Shown here piece by piece: positions 15,995-24,130 of a DNA stretch of 64,000 bases. The stretch is taken from contig NZ_JBMYXF010000002.1 of the NCBI RefSeq assembly GCF_049608145.1, positions 62,001 to 126,000 on the forward strand, read 5' to 3'. This DNA is from Halocynthiibacter sp049608145 (GTDB taxonomy: Bacteria > Pseudomonadota > Alphaproteobacteria > Rhodobacterales > Rhodobacteraceae). The notes under the pieces were generated by a model. That model was not told the DNA's origin and searched no databases. It saw only the letters and a program-made list of their open reading frames with translations. The translations under genes and the position numbers were made by a program. Numbering within the stretch: the stretch's first letter is position 1; each line of letters opens with the position of its first letter.

Positions 15995-16849
15995 ATGAAC
16001 AACACAAAAGGCAGCTTGTTTATGGTGCTGGCAATGGCGTGCTTTGCCATTGAAGACATGTTCCTGAAAAAAGCCACCACGATGATCCCTGTGGGTGAGG
16101 CGTTGATTCTGTTTGGGTTGTTCGGCGGGGTGATTTTTGCCGCGATGGGGCGCATGAACGGCGAAGCTTTGATCCATCCGCAATGGCGATCTAAACCGAT
16201 GTTATGGCGCGCTGGTTTTGAGATCAGTGGACGGTTGTTTTTCACGCTGGCGATCGCTTTGGCATCACTTTCCACAGCCTCGGCGATTTTACAGGCAACC
16301 CCGTTGTTTGTGTCCCTAGGTGCGATTGTGATTTTCTCTGAGGTCGTGGGCGCAAGGCGTTGGATCGCAATGTTGGTCGGTTTTCTTGGTGTTCTTCTGA
16401 TATTGCGCCCTGGGCCGGAAGGGCTTCAGCTGACATCCCTGTTTGCCCTTTTGGGCACCATTGGCTTTGCCGGACGCGATCTGGCGACACGGGCCAGCCC
16501 CGCCACGATGACCAACGCGCAACTGGGGGTCAGTGGTTTCACCGTGCTGGTGATCGCGGGCTGTATCGCCGCGCCGTATACAGGTGGATTTGTGATGCCG
16601 GATCTGTTGACGCTGATCTATGTCGTTGTCGCGTCCGTGATCGGTGTCATCGCTTATTCCGCCCTGACCAGCGCTATGCGCATGGGGGAAGTGTCCGTCG
16701 TGTCCCCGTTCCGCTACACACGGTTGATCTTTGCGATGATCATCGGGATGCTGGTGTTCGGTGAAAACCCCGATGCTTGGACAATTGCCGGCAGTGCCCT
16801 GATTGTGGCCAGCGGTCTATATACTGTGCTGCGCAGCCGCCGGGCATAA
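15995..16849 (+). CDS. DMT-superfamily transporter, EamA family
   Basis: Inner-membrane protein of 284 residues with ten hydrophobic segments in two EamA repeats, starting NNTKGSLFMVLAMACFAIED. The family exports amino acids or other metabolites, or imports purines; no substrate can be assigned. It diverges from asd with about 157 bp between the start codons. The stop codon lies inside a 16-bp tandem duplication. It is one of three EamA/RarD-type exporters in the window. Confidence 0.85.
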   Translation: MNNTKGSLFMVLAMACFAIEDMFLKKATTMIPVGEALILFGLFGGVIFAAMGRMNGEALIHPQWRSKPMLWRAGFEISGRLFFTLAIALASLSTASAILQATPLFVSLGAIVIFSEVVGARRWIAMLVGFLGVLLILRPGPEGLQLTSLFALLGTIGFAGRDLATRASPATMTNAQLGVSGFTVLVIAGCIAAPYTGGFVMPDLLTLIYVVVASVIGVIAYSALTSAMRMGEVSVVSPFRYTRLIFAMIIGMLVFGENPDAWTIAGSALIVASGLYTVLRSRRA

Positions 16850-16876
16850 TCAACCACGACCATAATCGACCACGAC
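16845..16876. repeat. 16-bp tandem duplication spanning a stop codon
   Basis: CATAATCAACCACGAC is followed immediately by CATAATCGACCACGAC, differing at one base. The first copy includes the TAA stop of the EamA gene. A likely slippage product. Confidence 0.7.
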
Positions 16877-17464
16877 AAAACCCACAGCAAAACCACCGCG
16901 CGGAGTTTTCCCGGCGGTGTGATTTGATGTTTCAACCTGTTCTGCCTGATTTGTATCGTCTGTAACCTGATCAGATCAGTATTCAGATAAAAGAGGCGGC
17001 CGCCCGATGCGGATATATACGGAACCTGCACCGGTTCGGGCGCAGGGTTCAAATCAATCGATTTCTCAAGACCTTTGCAGGCCCCATCATCCGACTATGG
17101 TTCCCGGCAAATGTTGCCCGGAAGATCGCGATCAGGGGAAGAATGCCCAGAAACATCTTAACACCAACCAGGACCCGCGCACGGTCACATGCTACGGTCT
17201 GAGGATTGACAAAAGGCCACGCAGCCCCCATATGCCCCATGTCCCTGCCCGCTGCCGCGTGAGCAGCCGCCGGTCAACTGGCAGAAGCAGGCACAGAATT
17301 CCACGACAGTTCCCAAATCACGCGGGGGTCTGGCAGAGCGCATATCGCGCCGCTGCATCCGCAATCCGCGCGCTTTGTGTATGACACATAGCGCTGGCAT
17401 TTCCGTTTTGGGGATGCCTGTTTCTTTTGGGCTGCTCTGGCCCGACATATGAAAGGGTCATGCT
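16877..17464. other. Intergenic region without a confident gene
   Basis: About 590 bp between an EamA gene and a DEAD-box helicase. Frames here are low-complexity, Arg/Cys-rich and lack family features or good ribosome sites. The only mildly protein-like frame is on the minus strand, 17049-17240 (63 residues), with one hydrophobic stretch (VLVGVKMFLGILPLIAIF). It could hold the helicase leader RNA, which is often long for cold-induced helicases, or a decayed gene. Confidence 0.5.
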
Positions 17465-18808
17465 TTGACCGAAGATAACACACCAAAAGGTCCGCAGTTT
17501 GCGGATATGGATTTCACCCCAAAGCTGATGGCTGCAATTTCCGCCGCTGGCTATAAATCACCGACCCCAATTCAGCAAAAAGCCATCCCGCTGATCCTAG
17601 AAGGTCATGACATGATTGGTCTGGCGCAAACCGGCACCGGGAAAACCGCTGCTTTTGGTCTGCCTTTGATCAACCGCCTGATGCGCGAACACGGCAAACC
17701 GGGCCCCAAGCAGATCAAAGCGCTGATCCTTGCGCCAACCCGCGAACTTGTGAACCAGATCGCTGAGAACATCACCACATACACCCAGGGCACGCCCATT
17801 CGCGTTGTGACTGTTGTGGGTGGTGTGTCCATCAACAACCAGATCAAGAAGCTCGACAAAGGTACGCATATCCTTGTTGCGACACCTGGCCGTCTGATCG
17901 ACCTGATGGATCGCCGCGCCTTGTTCCTTGATAGCGCGACTTATCTTGTTTTGGACGAAGCCGACCAAATGCTGGATATGGGGTTCATCCATTCCCTGCG
18001 TAAAATTGCGCCAATGCTGGGCACACCACGTCAGACTTTGCTGTTCTCTGCCACCATGCCGAAAACAATGGAAGAAATTTCCAAGGCCTATTTGACCAAC
18101 CCAAAACGCGTTCAAGTTGCCCCTCCTGGCAAGGCTGCGGATAAAGTTCGCCAGACCCTGCATTACTGTGCCAAGGAAAACAAAACCGAGCTGCTGAAAG
18201 AATATCTGCGCAAAGACCCAGATGGGATTTCACTGGTATTCGCCCGTACGAAACACGGTGCTGAGAAACTGAAGAAAAGCCTTGAGGCAGATGGTTTCAA
18301 AGCCGCGTCTATCCACGGCAATAAATCCCAGAACCAGCGCGACAAAGCGATCCGTGATTTCAAATCAGGCGAGATCCGCATTCTGGTCGCAACCGATGTT
18401 GCGGCGCGCGGGATCGATATTCCCGGCGTGAGCCACGTTTATAACTATGAGCTGCCAGAAGTTGCCGACAACTATGTGCACCGCATTGGTCGGACCGCAC
18501 GTGCGGGCCGTGATGGCGATGCGATTGCCTTTTGTGCCGGCACTGAAATCGGCTATCTGCGCGCGATTGAAAAGCTGATGAAGATCGAGATCCCTGTGAT
18601 CGGCGGCGCACGCCCACAGGAAGAAAAGCCAGAACCCCGCGGTGGCCTGGGCAAGCATAAACCACGTCGCCACGGCGGCGGTGGCGGTGGCCGCAATGGT
18701 GGCGGTGGCGGCGGTGGTCGGTCCCAGGGTCAGAAACCTGGCGGCGGCAAACCAGGTGGCACAGGTGGCAAACCACGTCGCCCGCGTCGTCGTAAACCAG
18801 CGGCATAA
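17465..18808 (+). CDS. DEAD-box RNA helicase, RhlE-like
   Basis: ATP-dependent RNA helicase of 447 residues. The Q motif (FTPKLMAAISAAGYKSPTPIQ) is followed by Walker A AQTGTGKT, PTREL, the DEAD box (VLDEADQM), SATM and the C-terminal HRIGRTARAGRDG. After about residue 385 the chain is a Gly/Arg/Lys-rich disordered tail (RRHGGGGGGRNGG, RRPRRRK), typical of RNA-binding extensions in RhlE-type proteins. The best start is TTG at 17465 after an AAAGGG box. Likely roles are ribosome assembly or RNA turnover, often cold-induced. It is a single-gene unit with its own terminator. Confidence 0.92.
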   Translation: MTEDNTPKGPQFADMDFTPKLMAAISAAGYKSPTPIQQKAIPLILEGHDMIGLAQTGTGKTAAFGLPLINRLMREHGKPGPKQIKALILAPTRELVNQIAENITTYTQGTPIRVVTVVGGVSINNQIKKLDKGTHILVATPGRLIDLMDRRALFLDSATYLVLDEADQMLDMGFIHSLRKIAPMLGTPRQTLLFSATMPKTMEEISKAYLTNPKRVQVAPPGKAADKVRQTLHYCAKENKTELLKEYLRKDPDGISLVFARTKHGAEKLKKSLEADGFKAASIHGNKSQNQRDKAIRDFKSGEIRILVATDVAARGIDIPGVSHVYNYELPEVADNYVHRIGRTARAGRDGDAIAFCAGTEIGYLRAIEKLMKIEIPVIGGARPQEEKPEPRGGLGKHKPRRHGGGGGGRNGGGGGGGRSQGQKPGGGKPGGTGGKPRRPRRRKPAA

Positions 18809-18827
18809 ATTTCAAAGCCCCATGATA

Positions 18828-18857
18828 AAGCCCCGTGATGTTATCGCGGGGCTTTTC
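18828..18857. terminator. Terminator downstream of the helicase gene
   Basis: AAGCCCCGTGAT pairs with ATCGCGGGGCTT around a GTT loop (18828-18854) and ends in TTTT. The A-rich left side allows it to act also for the converging lysR gene. Confidence 0.85.
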
Positions 18858-18887
18858 ATTTCTGGGGGACTGAATACATCTGTAATA

Positions 18888-19781
18888 TCAGACAATTGCA
18901 GATGTCAGATAGGTCTTTAGCTTTGCGGCGTGCCGCGGCAAGGCCCCGCCTCCCGGAGATAAAAAGAAGTACCTTTGCACACCAGATATCTGCGGAAAGA
19001 TCTGGCAATATTCCAACCCCAACGCAGCGACCATCTGATCACTGGCGGGCGCACGGGCCAGCGCAAACCCAAGACCCTGTGCTGCAAGTGACAGAGCAAA
19101 AGGCGTTGAATCCACCATTCTGAAATCCATCAGCCGAAGATCCACATCTGGGAATAATGTCAGTAGTTGATGCCAACCAGAACGATGTGCTTCCACCTCA
19201 AATAGGCTGAATTTCGTCAGATCTGCCGCCGTTTTCACCTGTGCGATCAGTTCGGGGCGCGCGACCACATGCAGTGTTTCGTTCAGAAATGGTTCCGCCG
19301 TATCGGCAAAATCTGTCACGGATCCAAAACCGATTTGCAGATCAGGTTCGCGACCCGGCAGAATGGTTCTGAAATCCGCAAGGCTTTCCCCTGTAATAAC
19401 ATTCACACGAATACCGGGATTTTCGGCCTCAAATGCTACAAGATGTGCGGGCAGCCAGCTCATCGCAAGTAAAGTGACCGCCTGGAGCGTTATCCTCGCC
19501 TGACTTTGTCCCCCAAACAGTGCAGCAGCGGTTGTTTCAACAGAGGCCAGGGAATGCTGTACCACCGGCAAAAAGGCGGCCCCGGCAGGCGTCAGCCGGA
19601 CATCGCGTGCGCCCCGTTCAAACAATTTGCGCCCCAGATGGTCTTCTAGGGCACGGATTTGCTGGCTGACGGCAGGGGCGCTCATGTTCAGGCGTTCTGC
19701 CGCGCGGGCAAAGCTTTCATTACGCGCAGCCGCTTCAAAAACGCGCAACCAGTTGAGAGAGGGGATCCGGGTATCAGACAT
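18888..19781 (-). CDS. LysR-family transcriptional regulator, GcvA-like
   Basis: Regulator of 297 residues. The N-terminal winged helix includes LRVFEAAARNESFARAAERLNMSAPAVSQQI (residues about 9-40), followed by a linker helix and a periplasmic-binding-protein-like effector domain. The GcvA-type start (RIPSLNWLRVFEAAARN) is clear. It is divergent from the PhyH/HD oxygenase pair with 104 bp between starts, the classic layout for a LysR protein controlling its neighbour. A palindrome (GCTAAGCTTAGC) lies in that gap. The inducer would be expected to be the phosphonate substrate; that is inference. Confidence 0.88.
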   Translation of the reverse strand: MSDTRIPSLNWLRVFEAAARNESFARAAERLNMSAPAVSQQIRALEDHLGRKLFERGARDVRLTPAGAAFLPVVQHSLASVETTAAALFGGQSQARITLQAVTLLAMSWLPAHLVAFEAENPGIRVNVITGESLADFRTILPGREPDLQIGFGSVTDFADTAEPFLNETLHVVARPELIAQVKTAADLTKFSLFEVEAHRSGWHQLLTLFPDVDLRLMDFRMVDSTPFALSLAAQGLGFALARAPASDQMVAALGLEYCQIFPQISGVQRYFFLSPGGGALPRHAAKLKTYLTSAIV

Positions 19782-19788
19782 GGTGAAG

Positions 19789-19800
19789 GCTAAGCTTAGC
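19789..19800. promoter_or_regulatory. Palindrome in the lysR/PhyH divergent region
   Basis: GCTAAGCTTAGC is a perfect 12-bp palindrome 8 bp from the lysR start. Position fits a LysR autoregulatory site. Confidence 0.45.
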
Positions 19801-19885
19801 TTATCCTCAGCCGCAAGAACTATTTCTGGAAAACGGACAGCAATCGGTCCCAGATATCAGGGTCGCATATACAAGGACCCGCTTC

Positions 19886-20758
19886 ATGCCTGAAAATCTT
19901 TCCCCGGAACAGCAAACCCACTATGAAAACCACGGATATGTCTGCAATGTTCCTGTGTTTTGCGCAGATGAGGTGGCGCATCTGCGCGACAAGATCGAAA
20001 CGCTGGAAGCCCAGCATCACGCCGGGGCCAATGGCCAATCGCTGAACCAATATTTCCGCGTCAATGGTCACGTTGTCATTCCCCTGCTGGCGGAACTGGC
20101 CCGCACCCCCGCTATCCTGGACGCGGTTGAAACCATCCTTGGGGAAAATCTGTTGGTGTGGTCGGTTGAGTTGTTCATCAAAGAAGCAAACACTGAAAAA
20201 ACCGTATCCTGGCATCAGGACATCACATATTGGGGCATGGGGGAAACCAACGACGAAGTCACCGCTTGGGTCGCCTTAAGTGACGTCACCGAACAAGCCG
20301 GGTGTATGCGTTTCATTCCGGGAAGCCATAAAAACGGCATTGTCAGCCATGAAGACACCCAGGATGAGAACAACCTTTTGTCGCGCGGTCAGCAAATTGC
20401 GGGGATTGATGAAAACAACGCGGTTGCCGGCCCTTTAAAACCGGGTGAGATGTCTTTGCATCATGGGCGGTGTTTCCATGCATCTGGCCCCAATCGGTCT
20501 GATGATCGGCGTATCGGCCTTGCAATTCGTTATGTCACGCCTGAAGTCCGGGATGGACTGCCAGGGCGCGATTACGCCATGTTGGTACGCGGCGCAGATG
20601 CGGCCCGGGGATGGGTTAACATTGCGGGCCCCCGCGGCCTGTTCACCCCGGCAGATCTGTCGCTTTATGACAAGATCCTGACAGATCAACAGGCCACTCT
20701 GACAGCAGGTGCCCAGCACGACGTATCACTTTATGCAGGAAAGGAAGCCAGCGCATGA
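19886..20758 (+). CDS. PhyH-family Fe(II)/2-oxoglutarate dioxygenase, TmpA/PhnY-like
   Basis: Non-heme iron oxygenase of 290 residues. The metal triad is His110-x-Asp112 (SWHQDITYWG) and His198 (RCFHASGPN); a downstream Arg (RRIGLAIRYV) would bind 2-oxoglutarate. The block GCMRFIPGSHKNGIVSHEDT is shared by PhnY, which hydroxylates 2-aminoethylphosphonate, and TmpA, which hydroxylates 2-(trimethylammonio)ethylphosphonate. The start follows an AAGGA box. It overlaps the HD-domain gene by 4 nt and lies divergent from lysR. The gene pair is the main evidence for a phosphonate role. Other PhyH substrates such as ectoine or quaternary amines are possible if the pairing is coincidental. Confidence 0.8.
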   Translation: MPENLSPEQQTHYENHGYVCNVPVFCADEVAHLRDKIETLEAQHHAGANGQSLNQYFRVNGHVVIPLLAELARTPAILDAVETILGENLLVWSVELFIKEANTEKTVSWHQDITYWGMGETNDEVTAWVALSDVTEQAGCMRFIPGSHKNGIVSHEDTQDENNLLSRGQQIAGIDENNAVAGPLKPGEMSLHHGRCFHASGPNRSDDRRIGLAIRYVTPEVRDGLPGRDYAMLVRGADAARGWVNIAGPRGLFTPADLSLYDKILTDQQATLTAGAQHDVSLYAGKEASA

Positions 20759-21369
20759 CGCAAGCGGATCAGGACTACAAAGTCTCATTCACCCAGATGA
20801 AAGACGGCACAAAAGAAGAATATCTGAAACTGGCGGAACTTGAGAAACCCTATCATGCTTTAACTGCGAATCGCGTGATGGATGAAATGCGTCGCCAGGG
20901 TGAAGTTTCGCTTGAAGGCTATCCAATCACCCGTCTTCAGCATGGGTTACAATCCGCCACCCGTGCCGAAGCAGATGGCGTTGATATCGACTGGGTTGTC
21001 GCCGCGCTTTTGCATGATATCGGGGATGGTCTTGCACCTCAGAACCACGACCGGTTTTCCGCCGAAGTGATCCGCCCTTTTGTCCGCTGGGAAGTCTCCT
21101 GGTGCATCGAACATCACGGGATTTTCCAGATGCTCTATTATGCCAGACATTATAACTGGGATGAAAACGCACGGGATGAATTCAAAGACCACCCTTGTTT
21201 TCAGACCTGCGCCACATTCTGTGAACGCTGGGACCAAAGCGCCTTTGACCCGGATTATCCGATGAAGCCGCTGGAATATTTTGAACCCATGGTGCGCGAA
21301 GTTTTTGCGCGCAAGGCCTATGATCCGGCGGTCATTCAGGACGGTGTTTCCATTGGATTGGCGTTCTAG
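20755..21369 (+). CDS. HD-domain diiron oxygenase, TmpB/PhnZ-like
   Basis: HD-superfamily protein of 204 residues. Likely metal ligands are His63 (LQHGLQSA), His87-Asp88 (LLHDIGD), His98 (QNHDRF) and His120/121 (CIEHHGIF), plus a late Asp (SAFDPDYP). PhnZ and TmpB are mixed-valent diiron oxygenases that cleave the C-P bond of the alpha-hydroxylated phosphonate. The size, the HD pattern and the operon with a PhyH dioxygenase match that type; generic HD phosphohydrolases such as PhnZ relatives in inositol metabolism are the alternative. In the TmpB case the products would be glycine betaine and phosphate. The terminator at 21399 ends the transcript. Confidence 0.75.
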   Translation: MTQADQDYKVSFTQMKDGTKEEYLKLAELEKPYHALTANRVMDEMRRQGEVSLEGYPITRLQHGLQSATRAEADGVDIDWVVAALLHDIGDGLAPQNHDRFSAEVIRPFVRWEVSWCIEHHGIFQMLYYARHYNWDENARDEFKDHPCFQTCATFCERWDQSAFDPDYPMKPLEYFEPMVREVFARKAYDPAVIQDGVSIGLAF

Positions 21370-21398
21370 GAGGGTTTCCAACATAAAACCGAAGATCA

Positions 21399-21434
21399 AC
21401 AGGCCCGGCGTAAAACCCGGGTCTGTCTTGTTTT
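21399..21434 (+). terminator. Terminator of the PhyH/HD operon
   Basis: A 10-bp stem (ACAGGCCCGG with CCGGGTCTGT, one G-U pair) around an 8-nt loop, followed by CTTGTTTT. Confidence 0.8.
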
Positions 21435-21518
21435 AAAGACATATTTTGCACATCCGACGGGATATCCAAATGATTTTGATAAAACTTTCCGTAAGTTCCC
21501 GCGCCTAGATCACACAGC

Positions 21519-21533
21519 TTAGGAATGTCTTAG
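21519..21533. promoter_or_regulatory. CtrA-like direct repeat upstream of fliC
   Basis: TTAG-N7-TTAG, with the same 7-bp spacing as the CtrA half-site repeat TTAA-N7-TTAA. It lies 143 bp before the flagellin start. Each half-site has one mismatch, so this is only a candidate. The rest of 21435-21676 shows no gene. Confidence 0.35.
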
Positions 21534-21676
21534 CACTTCATGCCCAATTTATCCCTACCTCAGAAGGGGCGATCTGTGTTGGCGCACAGGTTCGGTCAAA
21601 ATGACATCAATGCCGTCACTTGGGGCGGGTTATATAGCTCGGTGCAAAAGCGCCGATTGGAGTAAGGAACAGCATT

Positions 21677-23242
21677 ATGTCAAGTATTCTCACAAATACC
21701 AGCGCCATGGTCGCGCTGCAGACACTGAATTCTATCAACGACAACCTGAATAAAACACAATCGGAAATCTCTACCGGTAAGTCCATCGAATCCGCGAAAG
21801 ATAACGCCGCAATCTGGGCGATTTCTAAAACGATGGAGTCAGACGTGGCAGGGTTTAACGCAATTTCCGACAGTCTCGCCCTTGGCGAAAGTACAATCAC
21901 CGTGGCCCGATCCGCGACCGAAACCGTGACCGATCTTCTGACCCAGATCAAAGGTAAAGTCGTCGCCGCGCAGGAACAAAACGTCGACCGCGAAAAAATC
22001 CAAACCGATATTGAAGCGCTGACCGGCCAGGTCACATCTATTGTTGAAGCGGCTCAGTTCAACGGGCTGAACCTGTTGAAGGGAACAGAAGATGTGAACA
22101 TCCTGTCGTCTCTTGATCGACAGGGCAACGGCGTTGTGAACGCCAGCAACATCACAGTGAACCGTCAAGATCTCAGCACATCTGCCGGGACCAATGGTGT
22201 AGGATCTGGTGGTACAGATCTGTCAGGTCAGATTCTGGATGCAGCGGCTGGCGGAACCTATGGTGGCGCAACCCTTTCGGCAACCGGAAGCACCTCAATT
22301 GTGGAACTTGCCGGCGACTGGGATGACGGCGATGCGTCTTCTATCACTGTGGCCGGACAAACAGTTAGCTTTGCCTCCTCAGTGGATGATACAACCGCAG
22401 CAGACATCCGCGACGGATTGCTGTCGGGTCTTCAGGCCCTAGACCTGGATGGCCTAACCTTTACCGCAACTGGTACAGCCCAAATCACGATGGTGTCGAC
22501 ACGTTCATTCGAAAGCGTTGATATCGCAGTCGACGACGCAGGCATTGTCGGAACCGGTACAGGGAACAGTTACGTTCACACAGAGAACGGGGTCGCAACG
22601 GGTGTAACCACAACTGAAGCCAGCACAATTGACCAACGCGCCGAAGAGGTCTTTTTCAGCACAGCAGCTGCGCCTCAGGAAGGAAACAGCTATCAGGCTT
22701 CGGTCGGCGGCACTGCCTATTTCTATACCGCTGGTAAAGGCGAAAACTTTTCGGATGTTGCACGCGGCCTGAAAACAGCTATCGACAGTGCGAATATTGA
22801 TGGGATTTCCACCCAGGTGTCCATCGATTCCACTACGGGCCAGGCAAGCCTCAAAATTGACAACAGCGGCACGGATAAAACCCTCGCCACGGCTGCCGGT
22901 GATGGGGGAACGGCTTCTGGCGGCTTATTTGGCCTAGACAATATTGATGTCAGATCAAATGAATCCGCGAATGCAGCTTTGGCAAATATCGAAACGTTGA
23001 TCAACACATCCATTGACTCGGCGGCGGCACTTGGTTCTGCTCAGGGCCGGATTGAAACTCAATCCAGTTTCATTAGTAAACTGACCGACTCCCTGAAATC
23101 CGGGATCGGGACCATGGTAGATGCCAATATGGAAGAGGCATCTACCAGACTGCAGGCCCTTCAGGTTCAACAACAGCTTGGCGTGCAATCCCTGTCGATT
23201 GCCAACCAGGCGCCACAGTCCATTCTGTCCCTGTTCCGTTAA
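21677..23242 (+). CDS. fliC: Flagellin
   Basis: Filament subunit of 521 residues. The N-terminal D0/D1 region (SSILTNTSAMVALQTLNSINDNLN) and C-terminal D1/D0 region (ending in IANQAPQSILSLFR) are conserved. The middle (about 160-420) is a long Thr/Ala/Gly-rich variable domain, which makes this protein longer than many rhodobacterial flagellins. It has no signal peptide, as expected for type III export. Downstream flaF and flbT regulate flagellin export and mRNA stability. A GC-rich hairpin follows the stop. Confidence 0.93.
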   Translation: MSSILTNTSAMVALQTLNSINDNLNKTQSEISTGKSIESAKDNAAIWAISKTMESDVAGFNAISDSLALGESTITVARSATETVTDLLTQIKGKVVAAQEQNVDREKIQTDIEALTGQVTSIVEAAQFNGLNLLKGTEDVNILSSLDRQGNGVVNASNITVNRQDLSTSAGTNGVGSGGTDLSGQILDAAAGGTYGGATLSATGSTSIVELAGDWDDGDASSITVAGQTVSFASSVDDTTAADIRDGLLSGLQALDLDGLTFTATGTAQITMVSTRSFESVDIAVDDAGIVGTGTGNSYVHTENGVATGVTTTEASTIDQRAEEVFFSTAAAPQEGNSYQASVGGTAYFYTAGKGENFSDVARGLKTAIDSANIDGISTQVSIDSTTGQASLKIDNSGTDKTLATAAGDGGTASGGLFGLDNIDVRSNESANAALANIETLINTSIDSAAALGSAQGRIETQSSFISKLTDSLKSGIGTMVDANMEEASTRLQALQVQQQLGVQSLSIANQAPQSILSLFR

Positions 23243-23255
23243 TCGGCATGAACAC

Positions 23256-23281
23256 GAAGGGGCCCCTCCCCGGGCCCCTTC
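23256..23281 (+). terminator. GC-rich hairpin after fliC
   Basis: GAAGGGGCCC (23256-23265) pairs perfectly with GGGCCCCTTC (23272-23281), loop of 6 nt. There is little T after it, so it may be an mRNA-stabilising 3' structure or an inefficient terminator that lets flaF be read. Confidence 0.55.
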
Positions 23282-23339
23282 ATCTGTAGTCACGGAAAAA
23301 TCCGTGCATTGAATGTTGCTGTCATTGGAAGGAAATGAC

Positions 23340-23720
23340 GTGAACGCATATCACATGGCCAAAACGGCTTACTCCGGCTCAAATGCTTCCACAATCCGCA
23401 CCCCAAGTGCGAATGAATACGAAGCTTTCGCGGACGTCACACGCAAGTTAATGTTCGCGGCCGCACGCGATCCACAGAACATCCCCGAAATCGCACACGC
23501 TATTCACGACAACCGGCAGCTCTGGTCACGACTGGCTTCTGCTGTGGTCGCCGATGACAATGCACTGCCCGTGGATCTGCGCGCCCGGATTTTCAGCCTG
23601 GCCGAGTTTACAACGCAGCACAGCAGCAAAGTATTGCGTGGTGATGCCAGCCTGACAGCTCTTATTGATATAAACACCGCAATTATGCGCGGCCTGCGGG
23701 CCCAGGATGGTCAGAAATGA
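23340..23720 (+). CDS. flaF: Flagellar biosynthesis regulator FlaF
   Basis: Cytoplasmic helical protein of 126 residues needed for flagellin secretion in alphaproteobacteria. It carries the family start NAYHMAKTAYSG and the EYEAFADVTRKLMFAA block. I choose the GTG at 23340 because it has an AAGGA box and gives the family N-terminus; the ATG at 23313 has none. It overlaps flbT by 4 nt. Confidence 0.9.
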   Translation: MNAYHMAKTAYSGSNASTIRTPSANEYEAFADVTRKLMFAAARDPQNIPEIAHAIHDNRQLWSRLASAVVADDNALPVDLRARIFSLAEFTTQHSSKVLRGDASLTALIDINTAIMRGLRAQDGQK

Positions 23721-24130
23721 GTGGCCTTGTCCTTAAACTTGCCCCGCGCGAACGCGTACTGATCAATGGCGCTGTGATAGAAAATGGGGATCGCAGATCA
23801 AAGCTGTCAATCATCACACCCAATGCAAATATTCTGCGCCTTCGGGATGCTATTCACCCCGAGGACGCTAAGACTCCTGTGAAACGTGTCTGCTATATTC
23901 TACAGTTGATCCTGTCAGGTGACGCAGAAAAAGACGAAGCAAAACTGCAGTTAATCCGTGGGATTGAACAGCTTAGTCAGGTATTCACCGACGATGACAG
24001 TCGCCGGCAGCTCACCCATGCGACGGACGCGATCGTATCAGATCAGTTTTATCAGGGGTTAAAATCCTTGCGCACATTGCTGCCCCGGGAAGACCGGTTG
24101 CTGGCCAATCATGCCGCGAAATTTCAATGA
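23717..24130 (+). CDS. flbT: Flagellar biosynthesis repressor FlbT
   Basis: RNA-binding regulator of 137 residues. It opens with the family signature GLVLKLAPRERVLINGAVIENGDR and is followed by VKRVCYILQLILSG. In Caulobacter FlbT binds the 5' leader of flagellin mRNA and promotes its decay until the hook is complete. FlaF and FlbT act together, and here their genes are translationally coupled. The next gene (DUF1217) also overlaps by 4 nt. Confidence 0.92.
   Translation: MSGLVLKLAPRERVLINGAVIENGDRRSKLSIITPNANILRLRDAIHPEDAKTPVKRVCYILQLILSGDAEKDEAKLQLIRGIEQLSQVFTDDDSRRQLTHATDAIVSDQFYQGLKSLRTLLPREDRLLANHAAKFQ

Noticed and set aside
17007..17384. Plus-strand frame of 125 codons before the helicase
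   Set aside because: Low-complexity Arg/His/Pro/Ser composition, no ribosome site, no family match; reported only as intergenic.
21677..23242. Possible frameshift or duplication in the flagellin gene because of its length
   Set aside because: Frame is continuous and both conserved ends are intact; the extra length lies in the variable central domain.
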